Assembly (NCBI GenBank): GCA_900552885.1
Contig: USBM01000109.1
Span: forward strand, 1-7,344
DNA: 7,344 nt
DNA from: an uncultured Clostridium sp.
Lineage (GTDB): Bacteria; Bacillota; Clostridia; Lachnospirales; Lachnospiraceae
Direction of reading: 5' to 3'
Below, one piece after another: positions 6,677 through 7,344 of the stretch. Positions within the stretch are counted from its first letter, which is position 1. Each line of letters starts with the position of its first letter. The notes under the pieces are model-generated. The model had not been told where the DNA came from. It was given only the letters and a program-made list of their open reading frames with translations, and made no database searches. Made by a program: the position numbers and the translations under genes.

Positions 6677-7344
6677 ATGAATAAGAAATTTTTAGCAATG
6701 GCAGCCTTGGCGCTTATCACAACTGGAGCACAGGCTAAAGTAAAGTTGCCACACATCTTGGGTGACAACATGATTTTACAGCAAAACACAGAGGCTAGCC
6801 TCTGGGGATGGGATAAACCAGGAACCACAGTAGAGGTAACCACCTCATGGTCTGGGCAGAAATATTCTGCCAAGACCGGAAAGGATGGCAAATGGGCTAT
6901 CAAAGTACAAACCCCGAAGGCGAGCTACACCCCACTCTCTATCACTTTCGATGATGGCGAAAAGACCACTCTCAACAATGTGCTGGCAGGAGAAGTATGG
7001 GTTTGTGCAGGTCAGAGCAACATGGAGATGCCTGTAAAAGGATTCGGCAACTGCCCTGTAGAAGGTTACAACAAGGCGGTGCTCGAAGCAAACCAGTACA
7101 AAGGCGTACATTACGTAAAGATTCCTAGCGTAATGAGCAGCAAACCGTTAGATGATGCCAACTGCGAATGGAAGGAGGTTAACCCGGAAACCGTAGGCGA
7201 TGCATCTGCTACAGGATACTTCTTTGCACAGGTAATAAACAAGACTCTTGATATTCCGGTAGGTCTGGTCATGGCAAACAAGGGTGGAAGCCGTGTAGAA
7301 AGCTGGCTCGACCGCGACTACCTGAAGAAGAACACCAAGGAAGA
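6677..7344 (+). CDS. Sialate O-acetylesterase (SGNH hydrolase family), N-terminal part, cut by the window end
   Basis: The first 222 codons of a secreted carbohydrate esterase that removes O-acetyl groups, typically from acetylated sialic acids on host glycans, although some relatives act on other acetylated sugars. Residues 1-20 are a signal peptide with likely cleavage after Ala-Gln-Ala. The mature protein opens with LPHILGDNMILQQ and a beta-rich domain (about 21-105) usual for the family. The SGNH block I follows as CAGQSNMEMP with nucleophile Ser114, and then NKGGSRVESW near residues 203-212. The catalytic Asp/His block near the C-terminus lies beyond the window. The ATG at 6677 is preceded by an A-rich stretch (TAAAAAATG) and no Shine-Dalgarno, the usual Bacteroidota pattern. 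The protein resembles those of Prevotella or Bacteroides. It is not expected to serve the mannanase upstream, because the intervening junction suggests another organism. Confidence 0.88.
   Translation, partial: MNKKFLAMAALALITTGAQAKVKLPHILGDNMILQQNTEASLWGWDKPGTTVEVTTSWSGQKYSAKTGKDGKWAIKVQTPKASYTPLSITFDDGEKTTLNNVLAGEVWVCAGQSNMEMPVKGFGNCPVEGYNKAVLEANQYKGVHYVKIPSVMSSKPLDDANCEWKEVNPETVGDASATGYFFAQVINKTLDIPVGLVMANKGGSRVESWLDRDYLKKNTKE

Noticed and set aside
256..7344. A mannan-use locus pairing the mannanase with an acetyl esterase
   Set aside because: The esterase lies beyond the probable chimeric junction, has Bacteroidota expression signals, and most resembles sialate esterases. Two terminators and unrelated genes also separate the two.

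Overview
The window is a composite of two unlike stretches of DNA. Bases 1 to about 6060 look like a Gram-positive gut or rumen Clostridia, most likely Lachnospiraceae. They have an AT-rich leader, strong GGGAGG-type ribosome binding, a consensus sigma-A promoter, rho-independent hairpins, and a secreted mannanase ending in a lysine-rich leucine-rich-repeat tail. Bases from about 6075 to the end look like Bacteroidota, probably Prevotella or a relative. That part is richer in GC, prefers codons ending in C, has no Shine-Dalgarno but an A-rich start region, and encodes a Prevotella-type thioredoxin-fold protein and a sialate O-acetylesterase. These assignments come from recognising protein families and base composition, not from a database search.

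Layout. 1-255: regulatory leader with several inverted repeats and a candidate promoter. 256-4224: a secreted multidomain GH26 beta-mannanase (signal peptide, two carbohydrate-binding-like modules, GH26 catalytic domain, Ig-like module, a further carbohydrate-binding-like module, Thr/Pro repeat linker, basic leucine-rich-repeat tail). 4249-4284: a strong terminator. 4312-4341: a well-formed extended -10 promoter. 4386 onward: a class II glycerate kinase fused in frame to a small alpha/beta hydrolase. At about 6054-6080 the same reading frame runs, with no stop, into the C-terminal part of a thioredoxin-fold protein that ends at 6494. 6505-6557: a terminator-like hairpin. 6677 to the window end: the start of an SGNH-type sialate O-acetylesterase, cut by the window edge.

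How the genes work together. The mannanase is a stand-alone transcription unit for digesting beta-mannan outside the cell. The glycerate kinase/hydrolase is a separate cytoplasmic unit with its own promoter. Nothing in the sequence links them functionally. The thioredoxin-like fragment and the esterase probably belong to a different organism, so the apparent 702-residue three-part protein should not be read as a real enzyme. I did not find a convincing undescribed system. The points most worth a second look are the cross-phylum junction inside an open reading frame, the kinase-hydrolase fusion, and the palindromic leader of the mannanase.
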